A stretch of 32,845 nt of DNA from an uncultured Burkholderiales bacterium (GCA_903830725.1 CAIKVH010000078.1:1-32845), one strand, 5' to 3'. Shown: positions 7,856 through 16,302, numbered from the stretch's first letter. Notes: generated by a model not told the origin, from the letters alone. Translations and numbers: made by a program.

Positions 7856-8548
7856 TTACTTATTTAATCTCTCATTTTGTGGAAATAAAAAGCTTCTTGC
7901 TTCAGCATCTAATTCGGTTTTAAAGGAATGCTTAGTTTTTAAACTTTCTGCGCGTTGAGCAGCTGGTCTGGCATTAATCAGATCTAAGAGTCTTTTCAGT
8001 TGTGGATATTTTTCCCAAGCATTTTCCAATCCCAATACATATGGAACCATGCGTACCCATCCCCAAAAAGCCATATCAACTATAGAGTATTCTTCGCCAA
8101 GCATAAAAGTGCTTGTCTTGAGGTGATCCTCCAATAATTGCCAATGGCGATGCGCCTCAAAGTCATAACGGTTTAATGCATACTCTTTTGGTTCGGGGGC
8201 GGCATGCCTAAAATGGACGGATTGTCCAGAGTAGGGGCCGATTCCTGTAGCAATAAACATGAGCCATGAGAGTAATTGAGATCTCTCTGGGGATCCGTAT
8301 TTTTGGGGTAAAAATTTACCCTCACGTTCAGCCAAGAAAAGTAAAATTGCATTACTGTCAAAAACTGTAACATCCCCGTCTACGATACAAGGAACTTTAG
8401 CGTTAGGGTTGAATTTTATATATTCAGGACTAAACTGTTCGCCCTTTCTGGTGTCGATGGGGATGGCTTCATAGGGTAGACCCAGTTCCTCAAGTAGGAG
8501 TGCTACTTTCATCGGGTTGGGAGCAGCGTTATAAAAAAACTTAAGCAT
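7856..8548 (-). CDS. Glutathione S-transferase (YfcG/Ure2p-like, nu or theta type)
   Basis: The 230-residue protein has an N-terminal thioredoxin-like domain: YNAAPNPMKVALLLEELGLP (residues 6-25), the cis-Pro loop NPNAKVPCI with Pro53, and the glutathione-binding acidic-Ser pair VFDSNAIL (Asp64-Ser65). An all-helical domain follows from about residue 95 (SYSGQ-like region GIGPYSGQSVHFRHAAPE). The pattern YNAAPNPMKV and the SGQ segment fit the bacterial nu-class disulfide-bond reductases. A GAGG Shine-Dalgarno lies about 8 nt before the ATG. It is 55 nt downstream of azlD on the same strand and may be the last gene of the azlC-azlD transcript. Confidence 0.92.
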   Translation of the reverse strand: MLKFFYNAAPNPMKVALLLEELGLPYEAIPIDTRKGEQFSPEYIKFNPNAKVPCIVDGDVTVFDSNAILLFLAEREGKFLPQKYGSPERSQLLSWLMFIATGIGPYSGQSVHFRHAAPEPKEYALNRYDFEAHRHWQLLEDHLKTSTFMLGEEYSIVDMAFWGWVRMVPYVLGLENAWEKYPQLKRLLDLINARPAAQRAESLKTKHSFKTELDAEARSFLFPQNERLNK

Positions 8549-8603
8549 CTTAAATCCTCAATAATTAAAGGGGGTTGCGGGGAAAATTTAGCAAAAAGGC
8601 AAG

Positions 8604-8957
8604 CTATGCTGAAAAATAATTTACGTACAATACAAGGCAAACAATACCGACCAATAAAGCAGGGCCCAAACGTCTTTTTTTGCCACTGAGCATTACTATA
8701 ACAGTTACTGCGCAAACACTAATCCGAACGTACAGGGGAACACTCGCAAGTAAGCCAAGTGGAAAGACTACCATGCGAATAGTCATCGCTGCTACCATGG
8801 CATAAGTTACAGAGGTAAGCCAGTAAAAAAATTCACTGTTTTGATCAACTCGACCCGATAGTATGACACCCACAGATCTACAGAAATAAGTGCCTACACA
8901 AGCGCATAATAATGCTACCCATAATTGCCAGTTTTCAAGTGGTATATTGTTCATCAT
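8604..8957 (-). CDS. azlD: AzlD-family branched-chain amino acid exporter small subunit
   Basis: The 117-residue integral membrane protein has four hydrophobic segments. The family pattern is CRSVGVILSGRV followed by LTSVTYAMVAAMTIRM. AzlD works with AzlC as a two-component exporter of branched-chain amino acids or related compounds. The azlC gene lies 29 nt upstream on the same strand, which confirms the pairing. The start has two consecutive ATG codons (Met-Met), with AGAAGA a few bases upstream. Confidence 0.87.
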   Translation of the reverse strand: MMNNIPLENWQLWVALLCACVGTYFCRSVGVILSGRVDQNSEFFYWLTSVTYAMVAAMTIRMVVFPLGLLASVPLYVRISVCAVTVIVMLSGKKRRLGPALLVGIVCLVLYVNYFSA

Positions 8958-8986
8958 ATTCTTCTAGTACGGTTTTCCTATATAGA

Positions 8987-9733
8987 TTAACGCGGATTAG
9001 GAATGATTGGCTTACGTATAAAATTTCGGTCTATCCAATACGCAGCGGTACCACCGATAAGGCCTGACATTAAAAGACTGCTGTCCGGATCAAGCGTATA
9101 AAAAACAGGGCCGAGAATACTCCCAAACAAGACTGCTAATCTACTCCAACTTGTTTTGATTTCTGCAAAAGTCAGTACAAAGAAGAGGGGGTTTATAAAT
9201 ATTAATCCAATCGTTATTGATTTAGAAACCATGCCAGTTATGTAGTATCCCAACACAGTTCCGGGCAGCGCAAGTAACCAACAAAATAAGCCAATTCCCA
9301 CAAAGTAACTGCGACGGTATTCGGGTTTGATTTTGGGAAATTCGCGCATTGAAACTGCCCACGCTGTCATTGCTAGAAGATGAACTGCCCCAAATGCCCC
9401 CCTATTTTTATCCTCCTCTTTAAATTGTGGAAATAGAGTTAAGGTCATTGTTACAAACCTTGCAGAGCTCAGTGATACGGCCAGTACGATCGCCGCAATT
9501 GAACTATGTGTAATGATCATTTCCAATAAAACGATCTGCCCTGGAAGTGCAAACATAAATGTGCTGCAAAATCCAGTAAACCATAGATCGAGCCCATTGG
9601 TTCTGCCCATGGCGCCAAAACCTACCATGCCAGCGAATAAAACTATTGCCGGGGCTCCAATGGCTTCGCGAACTCCCCCCCAAAAGGCCTCCTTTCGTGA
9701 GCTGTAGTTGTGAGGTAGTTGATTAGATTTCAA
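8987..9733 (-). CDS. azlC: AzlC-family branched-chain amino acid exporter large subunit
   Basis: The 248-residue membrane protein follows the AzlC layout: a short cytoplasmic N-terminus with EAFWGGVREAIGAPA, then six or more hydrophobic segments including FAGMVGFGAMGRT, QIVLLEMI and SLSSARFVTMTLTLFPQ, a well-conserved AzlC stretch. It forms the main permease of the AzlCD exporter with the gene 29 nt downstream. The start is taken as TTG at 9733, since no ATG or GTG lies before the conserved N-terminal segment; no good Shine-Dalgarno is visible, so the start is uncertain. A -35-like TTGACG lies at 9774-9779, but its -10 box is poor. Confidence 0.88.
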   Translation of the reverse strand: MKSNQLPHNYSSRKEAFWGGVREAIGAPAIVLFAGMVGFGAMGRTNGLDLWFTGFCSTFMFALPGQIVLLEMIITHSSIAAIVLAVSLSSARFVTMTLTLFPQFKEEDKNRGAFGAVHLLAMTAWAVSMREFPKIKPEYRRSYFVGIGLFCWLLALPGTVLGYYITGMVSKSITIGLIFINPLFFVLTFAEIKTSWSRLAVLFGSILGPVFYTLDPDSSLLMSGLIGGTAAYWIDRNFIRKPIIPNPR

Positions 9734-9804
9734 TTCGGTGTAGGCTGAGGGTTAGGTCTTCTAGGTAAGGGCGCGTCAAATTAGAATAAGCTGAATACTA
9801 TCTT

Positions 9805-9811
9805 AAAGGAG
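9805..9811 (+). promoter_or_regulatory. Strong Shine-Dalgarno AAAGGAG of the 69-residue gene
   Basis: AAAGGAG ends 5 nt before the ATG at 9817. It is the strongest ribosome site seen in this window and the main evidence that the short gene is translated. Confidence 0.75.
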
Positions 9812-9816
9812 TTATT

Positions 9817-10026
9817 ATGCGTGTTAATAAAATAATGTCAGAGGTATCTCTCGTGATTGCCGATCTTGCGGTTTCGATCCATGGAGAGATACAAAGCTGT
9901 CCCACCCTATGCGCCGTTGTTCCCGGGGATGGAGGGGAGTTGGACCGGTTAATTCCGTTGAATACGCCTGATGGAAGACCTATTTTTATGAGCTATGACA
10001 ACGCCATTCAGCCGTTAAACTCTTGA
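9817..10026 (+). CDS. Small protein of unknown function, 69 residues
   Basis: I do not recognise this protein. A near-perfect Shine-Dalgarno precedes the ATG. The sequence has a moderately hydrophobic start (VSLVIADLAVSIHGEI), two Cys residues (28 and 32 in SCPTLCAVV) and a short acidic/Gly stretch (PGDGGELDR). It ends with DGRPIFMSYDNAIQPLNS. There is no signal peptide or clear membrane helix. It stands alone between divergent azlC and the convergent small lipoprotein gene. It is likely real, and its role is unknown. Confidence 0.65.
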   Translation: MRVNKIMSEVSLVIADLAVSIHGEIQSCPTLCAVVPGDGGELDRLIPLNTPDGRPIFMSYDNAIQPLNS

Positions 10027-10080
10027 AATTAGTTCGGGATTTTTATGAGCTGTCATTTTAGAGGGGAGTGCTTTAGATAT

Positions 10081-10278
10081 TTATTTTGATTTGAAGTCAG
10101 GGGTGACCGAATCGAGTACTGATCCAACCGCCTTAACCCCCGTTCCGACGACACTTACCCCAGCCGAGACAACAGTAGCAGCTCCGGAGACAACTAAATC
10201 ACCTACTTCTAAAACTGCACATCCGTTTAAGAATAAAGTTAAACTGATAATCGTTAGGGGCAGAAATATTGTTTTCAT
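10081..10278 (-). CDS. Small lipoprotein, 65 residues
   Basis: A short lipoprotein signal peptide ends in lipobox LNGC, with the lipidated residue at Cys20. The mature part of about 46 residues is rich in Gly, Val, Ser and Ala (VVSGAATVVSAGVSVVGTGV) and ends in VLDSVTPDFKSK. It resembles the short Gly/Val-rich lipoproteins seen in many proteobacteria, possibly the NF038104-type family; I recall this from general appearance and have not searched for it. The mature protein would sit in the outer membrane or inner leaflet. It is separated from upstream pal by a strong terminator, so it needs its own promoter. GGA about 8 nt before the ATG is a weak ribosome site. Confidence 0.75.
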   Translation of the reverse strand: MKTIFLPLTIISLTLFLNGCAVLEVGDLVVSGAATVVSAGVSVVGTGVKAVGSVLDSVTPDFKSK

Positions 10279-10311
10279 CTTCTATTCCAGAAATAAATAA
10301 AATATAGTTAA

Positions 10312-10342
10312 AAAAAAGAGGACTCTTGGAGTCCTCTTTTTT
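10312..10342. terminator. Bidirectional intrinsic terminator
   Basis: A 9-bp perfect stem AGAGGACTC/GAGTCCTCT (10317-10325 and 10329-10337) with loop TTG is flanked by an A-run on the left and a T-run on the right. It works as a Rho-independent terminator in both directions and closes the pal transcript 14 nt after its stop codon. Confidence 0.9.
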
Positions 10343-10355
10343 AATAACGAGTTTT

Positions 10356-10871
10356 TTATCTCGCAACGTAGACAATGTCTACGCGTCGATTAGCTGCCCA
10401 AGCCTCTTCGGAATGGCCAGGATCTTTTGGTTTTTCTTTGCCGAAACTAACTGCTTCAATTGAATCTTTGTTAGCACCCAGCAGCTCCAATGATTTTTTT
10501 ACTGCCTCAGATCTTTTTTGACCTAGGGCCAAATTGTATTCACGTCCGCCGCGCTCATCTGCATTTCCTTCTAATCGTACTTTAGCTGAACCGTGAGCAG
10601 ACATGTACTTGGCGTGAGCTGTGATTAAACCTTCATCTGATGATTTGACCTTAAAGTTATCAAAATCAAAATAGACGCTACGATTGGCCAATGGGGACTT
10701 GGGGTCATCCAGGGGAGAAACTTCAACCATTTTTACAGTCGATTGAGCGACAGGTGAGTCTGTGGGCGTGACTGTTGACTTAGCAGCTGTTGGGGCTGGA
10801 GCTTTCGTGGAACTACAAGCCACCATGACCACAGACAACAACAATAGACTATATTTTTTAGAAAATTTCAC
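10356..10871 (-). CDS. pal: Peptidoglycan-associated lipoprotein Pal
   Basis: Pal anchors the outer membrane to peptidoglycan and is part of the Tol-Pal envelope system. GTG at 10871 is chosen as start because AAGGAG lies 6 nt before it and the promoter -10 box is upstream at 10899. An in-frame ATG at 10928 would lie inside the -35 box. From the GTG the protein has 171 residues: a signal peptide with lipobox MVAC (Cys19), a Pro/Thr/Ala linker to about residue 60, then an OmpA-like domain. The peptidoglycan-binding signature is GNADERGGREYNLALGQKR (residues 102-120; Asp105 and Arg120 are the usual diaminopimelate contacts), ending in NRRVDIVY. No tolQRAB or cpoB gene is adjacent in the window, which is unusual. 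Confidence 0.93.
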   Translation of the reverse strand: MKFSKKYSLLLLSVVMVACSSTKAPAPTAAKSTVTPTDSPVAQSTVKMVEVSPLDDPKSPLANRSVYFDFDNFKVKSSDEGLITAHAKYMSAHGSAKVRLEGNADERGGREYNLALGQKRSEAVKKSLELLGANKDSIEAVSFGKEKPKDPGHSEEAWAANRRVDIVYVAR

Positions 10872-10898
10872 GAAATGCTCCTTGTGTACATAGCTCGA

Positions 10899-10928
10899 AT
10901 TATAAGCAATCACAATCAACTTATCCAA
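10899..10928 (-). promoter_or_regulatory. Promoter of pal
   Basis: On the minus strand a -35-like TTGGAT (10923-10928) and a perfect -10 TATAAT (10899-10904) are 18 nt apart. The transcript would start near 10892, leaving a leader of about 20 nt that holds the AAGGAG ribosome site (10878-10883). Confidence 0.75.
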
Positions 10929-11166
10929 TTATGGCGTTAAATATTCGTGATTTTTCTGACTACAACACCTATTTTCGGTTGTTAGCAGGCAAATAAGTTG
11001 CCTATGTGCGGTAGACCTGGGGTTTAATTAATTAAGCCGTTTTACGCTATTTTTTAGCTAATTCACGGGACGCCGTGTGAGTTTGAGGCATAGTCCAAAA
11101 GTTGAATACATTGGGCTTTTACCTATCCTAAGGTCTTATTAGACTCCAGACTATATGTATCAATTT
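10929..11166. other. Non-coding gap between yheS and pal
   Basis: No gene is seen. The stretch holds a small stem AGGCAA/TTGCCT (10987-11003) and an 18-bp near-perfect palindrome centred on TTAATTAATTAA (11021-11038, one mismatched pair). Both lie about 60-140 bp upstream of the pal promoter and could be regulator binding sites. No clear intrinsic terminator for yheS was found. Confidence 0.5.
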
Positions 11167-13188
11167 TCACGTATTTTCAAGAGATTCTTGCAACTCCATC
11201 CAACGGTTTTCTTGAATTTCTAATTCGCTTTGGATTTCTTTAAGTCTTTTCCCAATACTAGCAAGCTCATTTGGTGTTGCTCCTTCGATGAGTTGTGCTT
11301 CTAGGCCGGCTTTCTCTGCGGTTAGTTGCGAGAGTTTCAGGTCGATACTTTTGATTTCCTTGGTCAGGGGTTGGGATTGTTCCTTTTTTTGGTTTCTCAG
11401 ATCTGCCTCACGCTTGCGCCGCTCTTTTGCGCTGATTATTTCACCATCGAGTATGGGTTGAGCTAGTTTTTTAGATTTAGTACGACTTTCCTGATATGTG
11501 GATGTCACCACAGAGGAATCATCTGCAGAATTACCGCGATATGGGGGATTGTCCTTGGCAGCCAATTCCTGTTTCATTAACTCCTTGATTCGCTTGGCTT
11601 CCGCCAATAAATATTGCTGGTAATCGTCTAAATCTCCAACGAAGTCCTCTATGACCCCTCGACCAACAAGCCAAAATTCATCGCAAACGGCTCTAAGTAG
11701 CGCTCTATCATGACTTACTAGTAAGACACTTCCATCAAATTGATTGAGCGCCATTCCCAGTGCCTCACGGGTAACGAGGTCAAGGTGGTTTGTCGGTTCG
11801 TCAAGTAGCAATAGATTAGGTTTTTGCCAGACGATCATGGCCAAAACAAGGCGGGCTTTTTCTCCTCCGCTAAGCGTTCCAACGGGTTGAGAGACCATTT
11901 CGTTTACAAATCTGAACGTCCCTAAATAGTTGCGCAATTCTTGCTCGCGCGTTTGCGGGGCAATCTCTTTTGCAAGTCGTATGAAATGCATAAGCGGTGA
12001 GTCCTCTGGGCTCAAAACGTCTAACTCTTGTTGTGCAAAATATCCTATGCGAAGTCCCTTACCTTCAACAATTGAGCCACTCAGCAGAGGCATTGCTTTT
12101 GCAATTGTTTTGATAAATGTTGATTTGCCCTGACCATTTGCCCCCAAGACGCCGATACGTTGACCCGAAAGCACTGAGCGATTGATATCTCCCAGAATCG
12201 TACGTTTTACCCCTCCAGTTAAATAACCAAACTCACCCGATTTAAGTGAGATCATTGGATTGGGCAGGGAGGGGGACGGTTTAAATTGAAATTCAAAATC
12301 CGCAGTCCCAGCGACGGGAGCAACCCTGGACATTCTCTCTAGGGCTTTAACCCGACTTTGAGCTTGTTTGGCCTTTGAGGCTTGGGCTTTAAATCGGTTG
12401 ATAAAGGATTGAAGATGCTCAATTCGGGCAGATTGCTTGACAAATGCCGCTTGTTGGAGCAGTAACTGTTGTGTTTTTAGTTCCTCGAAGGTACTGTAGT
12501 TTCCTCCGTAACGGGTTAATTTCGCATCCTCTAAATGAAGAGTCACGCGCGTAATCGCGTCCAAAAACTCCTTATCATGACTGATCACGAGCATGGTTCC
12601 CGTATAACGCTGTAGCCAACTCTCTAGCCAGACGAGTGCATCTAAATCCAGGTGATTTGTGGGCTCATCAAGCAGTAGCAAATCTGAGGGGCACATGAGG
12701 GCTCGGGCCAGTTGAAGGCGCATACGCCAACCCCCTGAAAAACTGTTCACACTATTCATCAGTTGATCGGGTCTAAATCCAAGTCCTAAGATCAACGACT
12801 GAGCGCGTGAATTGGCATCGTGAGCGCCTAGATCAGATAAAGTTAGATGAGCATGGGCGATTGCCATGCCGTCTTGCGACTCCTCAGCGCGTTTTAGTTC
12901 GTTGTTGGCCTCCTCAAGGGCAGTGTCGCCACTTAAAACGAAATCTGTGGCAGATTCATCGCTATCTGGCATCTCTTGAGCTACCTGAGCCATTCTCCAC
13001 GAACTAGGGATCTGAACCTCTCCCTTATCTTCGCTTAGTGTTTTGTTAAGGAGCGCAAAAAGGCTGGATTTACCAGCACCGTTTCGTCCTATTAGTCCTA
13101 CTTTCTCGCCGGGATTAATGGTAACACTAGCATTGTCTAAAACGACTTTAGCGCCTCGTCGTAAAACGACGTCTTGGATAACGATCAT
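11167..13188 (-). CDS. yheS: ABC-F family ATPase YheS
   Basis: This 673-residue soluble protein has two ABC ATPase domains and no membrane segment. Domain 1 has Walker A GRNGAGKS (34-41), signature FSGGW and Walker B LLLLDEPTNHLDL. Domain 2 has GANGQGKST (about 345-355), LSGGEKARLVLAMIVWQKPN and a second DEPTNHLDL. The linker FINRFKAQASKAKQAQSRVKALERM is the ribosome-contacting P-site tRNA interaction motif of the family. It matches E. coli YheS closely through both domains, and a charged coiled-coil tail follows from about residue 560. ABC-F proteins act on stalled ribosomes. The gene is the last of the dapC-yheS cluster but appears to have its own start signal, a -10-like TATAAG 7 nt before the ATG. 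Confidence 0.93.
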   Translation of the reverse strand: MIVIQDVVLRRGAKVVLDNASVTINPGEKVGLIGRNGAGKSSLFALLNKTLSEDKGEVQIPSSWRMAQVAQEMPDSDESATDFVLSGDTALEEANNELKRAEESQDGMAIAHAHLTLSDLGAHDANSRAQSLILGLGFRPDQLMNSVNSFSGGWRMRLQLARALMCPSDLLLLDEPTNHLDLDALVWLESWLQRYTGTMLVISHDKEFLDAITRVTLHLEDAKLTRYGGNYSTFEELKTQQLLLQQAAFVKQSARIEHLQSFINRFKAQASKAKQAQSRVKALERMSRVAPVAGTADFEFQFKPSPSLPNPMISLKSGEFGYLTGGVKRTILGDINRSVLSGQRIGVLGANGQGKSTFIKTIAKAMPLLSGSIVEGKGLRIGYFAQQELDVLSPEDSPLMHFIRLAKEIAPQTREQELRNYLGTFRFVNEMVSQPVGTLSGGEKARLVLAMIVWQKPNLLLLDEPTNHLDLVTREALGMALNQFDGSVLLVSHDRALLRAVCDEFWLVGRGVIEDFVGDLDDYQQYLLAEAKRIKELMKQELAAKDNPPYRGNSADDSSVVTSTYQESRTKSKKLAQPILDGEIISAKERRKREADLRNQKKEQSQPLTKEIKSIDLKLSQLTAEKAGLEAQLIEGATPNELASIGKRLKEIQSELEIQENRWMELQESLENT

Positions 13189-13195
13189 AAAAAAA

Positions 13196-13201
13196 CTTAT
13201 A
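13196..13201 (-). promoter_or_regulatory. Candidate -10 box TATAAG, leaderless start for yheS
   Basis: On the minus strand TATAAG is followed by seven T residues and then the yheS ATG (13188). There is no Shine-Dalgarno. A TTCAAC-like -35 lies about 19 nt further up (13221-13226). Confidence 0.45.
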
Positions 13202-13261
13202 AATTTTAAAATTTTAGAGTGTTGAAGCTCTTATGGATTGAAATTAACGAGGTGCTTTTAC

Positions 13262-14140
13262 TTACTGATGTAGCGGATAATTAAGCAAAGCATTTTTAGT
13301 TATTAATAAAACTTGATCCTCGCCCATACTTGTTTCAAGCCAAACACATTCTAGTAAAGAAAAGGCTGTTTCAAAATGCGCTCTCTCATGTCCTACCTCT
13401 AATACGATTACCCCTATATCACTCAAGTGGTTAGGGGCATCGCGGAGGAATTTTCGAATAAAGTCCATCCCATCAGTTCCACCGTTCAAAGAAAGTGCGG
13501 GCTCGGCTTTAAATTCAAGTGGCAACTCACTCATACTTTGTGAATTCACGTAAGGCGGATTACATAATATAAGATCATAGGGTCCATTTGCGAACTCTAG
13601 GCCATCAGAAATATTTAAAGTAACACGATCAGTAAGCATATGCCGCTCGACATTAATCCGTGCAACCTCAAGGGCTTCGACAGATATATCAATGGCATCG
13701 ATTTGAACTTCTGGATAGACCATTGCACAAATTACAGCTAAGCTTGCGTTGCCTGTACACAAATCGAGTACACGCGAAGTGTGAAGACTCAGCCAAGGGT
13801 CGATATTTGCGTTGACCAAACACTCAGCAATCAAACTACGGGGAATAATACTGCGTTGATCCACAAAAAATGGGATCCCTTGTAGCCAAGCTTCCCCAGT
13901 AAGATAGGCGCTTGGCAGTCTCTTTGTAATGCGATCTTCAATTAAAGATCTTGCTCTCTCAAGTTGAGGGCCACTCAACTCGGGGTTGCTCAAAGTCGTG
14001 TCCGTATCAAGAGTCATCCCTAGACTCCAGAGCACGAGCCACGAGGCCTCGTCATGAGCGTTGTTTGTGCCGTGACCAAATATCACCTTGGCCTGAGTTA
14101 ACTGATTCGTAGCCTCAAGAATTAGTTCTTGAAGTTTCAT
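13262..14140 (-). CDS. prmB: Ribosomal protein L3 glutamine methyltransferase PrmB
   Basis: PrmB methylates a glutamine side chain of ribosomal protein L3 using S-adenosylmethionine. The 292 residues contain an N-terminal helical substrate-recognition region, then a Rossmann methyltransferase with the catalytic NPPY motif (residues 194-197) in [18 protein letters not shown], and the downstream [15 protein letters not shown] stretch that marks PrmB rather than PrmC. The SAM-binding motif I reads [10 protein letters not shown] (126-135), where the family usually has DLCTGSGCIA; the second glycine is replaced by Ala. The start codon overlaps the dapE stop by 4 nt (ATGA), indicating translational coupling in one operon. 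Confidence 0.92.
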   Translation of the reverse strand: MKLQELILEATNQLTQAKVIFGHGTNNAHDEASWLVLWSLGMTLDTDTTLSNPELSGPQLERARSLIEDRITKRLPSAYLTGEAWLQGIPFFVDQRSIIPRSLIAECLVNANIDPWLSLHTSRVLDLCTGNASLAVICAMVYPEVQIDAIDISVEALEVARINVERHMLTDRVTLNISDGLEFANGPYDLILCNPPYVNSQSMSELPLEFKAEPALSLNGGTDGMDFIRKFLRDAPNHLSDIGVIVLEVGHERAHFETAFSLLECVWLETSMGEDQVLLITKNALLNYPLHQ

Positions 14141-15315
14141 AAATTTTTGGCCAATGCCGGTCCACTATTAAGATTCAGAAGTTCTAGGGTTTTTAGATAT
14201 ACGTTTTTTAAATCTTCAAGGTCTTTTATTCCTATGCACTCGTTGATCTTGTGGATCGTGGCGTTAGGTGGGCCCAGTTCAATTACTTCTGGACAGATGG
14301 TGGAGATAAACCGACCATCACTCGTTCCCCCAGTGGTGGACAGCTGGGGGGAGATGTTACAGATTTCATTTATTGCGATACGCACCGCATGAACAAGATC
14401 GCCCTCTGGAGTTAGAAAAGGTATGCCACCGAGAGTCCATTTCAAATCATACTCGAGGGCATGGCGGTCTAAGATGGCGTGAAATCTAGATTGCAAACTT
14501 TCTACACTGGACTCTGTGCAAAATCTAAAATTAAAGTCAATTGTGCATTCACCGGGAATGACATTACCAGCCCCAGTGCCCGCGTGAATATTGCTCATTT
14601 GCCAACTAGTGGGTTGGAAGTATTGATTTCCTTTGTCCCACTCTGTTTTAACTAGTTCTGCCATCGCAGGGGCAAATTGATGAACGGGATTTCTTGCCAA
14701 TTGAGGGTAAGCAATATGACCCTGAACGCCCTTGATAACTAATTTACCACTTAGAGTACCACGTCGTCCATTCTTGATCATATCCCCGGTTTGTTCAACC
14801 CCCGTAGGCTCGCCAACAATGCACCAATCAAGTTTCTCAGATCGTGCTCTTAGCATGTCGCAAACTTTCACAGTTCCACCGGTCGCAGGACCCTCTTCGT
14901 CGCTAGTTATTAAAAAAGCAATGTTTAAATTTGGGGCGGGGTTGCGAGAATAAAACTCCTGGGTTGCAATTATCATCGCCGCTAAAGAGGACTTCATATC
15001 ACTTGCGCCCCTTGCGAATAGAAATCCCCCTTTGTAAGTCGGCGTGAATGGATCGCTGTCCCATTTTGTGATTGGCCCAGTTGGAACAACATCTGTGTGG
15101 CCAGCAAACACAAGTGTTTTGGCGTTTTGCTTTGAAGATTTATTTACAGCCCATAAATTTGTAACTAGATTTTCTCCCTCGCCGTCGTAGATCCACTCAT
15201 CCTTAAAACCAAGGGGTGCCAAAGATTGCATCAAAATTTTTTGACAGTCCGCATCATTGGGCGTGAGTGATACCTGAGTAAGGAGGCGTTCGGTTAAGGC
15301 CAGCAAGGGAGACAT
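14137..15315 (-). CDS. dapE: Succinyl-diaminopimelate desuccinylase DapE
   Basis: DapE hydrolyses N-succinyl-LL-2,6-diaminopimelate to LL-diaminopimelate and succinate in lysine and peptidoglycan synthesis. The 392 residues form an M20-family dinuclear zinc peptidase. The expected residues are all present: His73 (AGHTDVVP), Asp106 (GASDMKSS), Glu140 general base and Glu141 (SDEEGPA), Glu169 (VGEPT) and His355 (NATIHKINE), each offset by 6 from the well-studied Haemophilus enzyme as I recall its numbering. The substrate-recognition TSDGRF follows [10 protein letters not shown]. It lies 145 nt downstream of dapD and is coupled to prmB. Confidence 0.96.
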   Translation of the reverse strand: MSPLLALTERLLTQVSLTPNDADCQKILMQSLAPLGFKDEWIYDGEGENLVTNLWAVNKSSKQNAKTLVFAGHTDVVPTGPITKWDSDPFTPTYKGGFLFARGASDMKSSLAAMIIATQEFYSRNPAPNLNIAFLITSDEEGPATGGTVKVCDMLRARSEKLDWCIVGEPTGVEQTGDMIKNGRRGTLSGKLVIKGVQGHIAYPQLARNPVHQFAPAMAELVKTEWDKGNQYFQPTSWQMSNIHAGTGAGNVIPGECTIDFNFRFCTESSVESLQSRFHAILDRHALEYDLKWTLGGIPFLTPEGDLVHAVRIAINEICNISPQLSTTGGTSDGRFISTICPEVIELGPPNATIHKINECIGIKDLEDLKNVYLKTLELLNLNSGPALAKNL

Positions 15316-15368
15316 GGAGTTATGGGAATTTAGTAGAAATATGAGTCAGTAGGCGGCGTGGATCAAAG

Positions 15369-15393
15369 GCGTAGATTTGATTTAAATCTATGC
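15369..15393. other. Hairpin in the dapD-dapE gap
   Basis: GCGTAGATTT and AAATCTATGC form a 10-bp stem (one G-T pair) with a 5-nt loop. The rest of the 145-nt gap (15316-15460) holds no recognisable gene. It may be an RNA-processing or stability element between the two cistrons. Confidence 0.5.
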
Positions 15394-15460
15394 GCTTGAA
15401 GTCAATGGGGTACGGAACCCTTCATGGAGAGCCGAATTGGTTAGGGCTTTGTCAACAAGC

Positions 15461-16285
15461 TTAATCGCGCAGCAGATCATTTAGGCTCGTTTTCGCCCGC
15501 GTTTGTGCATCTACTCGCTTGACGATGACTGCGCAGTAGAGACTATATTTTCCAGATTCACTGGGTAGATTGCCGGAGACGACAACGGAGCCTGATGGAA
15601 CGCGACCATACATTACTTCGCCTGTGGCTCTGTCATAAATTTTGGTGCTCTGGCCGATATATACACCCATGGAGATAACTGAATTTTCTTCAACAATCAC
15701 ACCCTCCACAATCTCAGAACGAGCTCCAATAAAGCAGTTGTCCTCGATAATGGTGGGGTTCGCCTGCAACGGCTCAAGCACCCCCCCCAGGCCAACACCG
15801 CCCGAGAGATGGACATTTTTTCCAACTTGCGCACATGAGCCAACTGTAGCCCAAGTATCTACCATTGTTCCTTCATCAACATAGGCGCCAATATTGACGT
15901 AACTAGGCATCAAAATAGCTCCCTTCGCGATATAACTTCCACGGCGGGCAACTGCCGGAGGTACAACGCGAACTCCGCTTTCCTTCATTTGTTCAGGGGT
16001 AAGGGTTGCGAATTTGGTAGGTACTTTGTCATAGAAACCCAAATCACCAGCGTGCATTGGAGCGTTATCACTAAATTTAAAACTCAATAGAACTGCTTTT
16101 TTGATCCATTGATGTGTTTCCCATTGGCCAACAGACTTACGCGTGCTGACTCTTAGGCGACCCGCGTTTAGTTCGTGTATTACATGCTCAACGGCCTCTG
16201 TAATTTCCTTACTCACATTGGAGATGTTAAGTTGAGCACGGTTGTCCCAGGCTTGATCGATGATATTTTGAAGTTGTTGAGTCAT
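15461..16285 (-). CDS. dapD: Tetrahydrodipicolinate N-succinyltransferase DapD
   Basis: DapD transfers succinate from succinyl-CoA to tetrahydrodipicolinate, the committed step of the succinylase branch of lysine synthesis. The 274 residues match the E. coli length. An N-terminal helical domain (to about residue 100) precedes a left-handed parallel beta-helix with hexapeptide repeats: [79 protein letters not shown] and a C-terminal strand follow. The gene begins 17 nt after dapC, with no evident Shine-Dalgarno. Confidence 0.97.
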   Translation of the reverse strand: MTQQLQNIIDQAWDNRAQLNISNVSKEITEAVEHVIHELNAGRLRVSTRKSVGQWETHQWIKKAVLLSFKFSDNAPMHAGDLGFYDKVPTKFATLTPEQMKESGVRVVPPAVARRGSYIAKGAILMPSYVNIGAYVDEGTMVDTWATVGSCAQVGKNVHLSGGVGLGGVLEPLQANPTIIEDNCFIGARSEIVEGVIVEENSVISMGVYIGQSTKIYDRATGEVMYGRVPSGSVVVSGNLPSESGKYSLYCAVIVKRVDAQTRAKTSLNDLLRD

Positions 16286-16302
16286 GATGTTTGAATGAAT
16301 AG

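Noticed and set aside
10091-10300. 69-codon plus-strand ORF opposite the small lipoprotein
   Set aside because: The minus frame has a real lipobox; the plus frame is low-complexity Thr/Pro with no ribosome site.
10872-10928. Upstream in-frame ATG (10928) as the pal start
   Set aside because: It overlaps the -35 box, lies upstream of the TATAAT, and adds a polar stretch before the signal peptide; GTG at 10871 has AAGGAG at ideal spacing.
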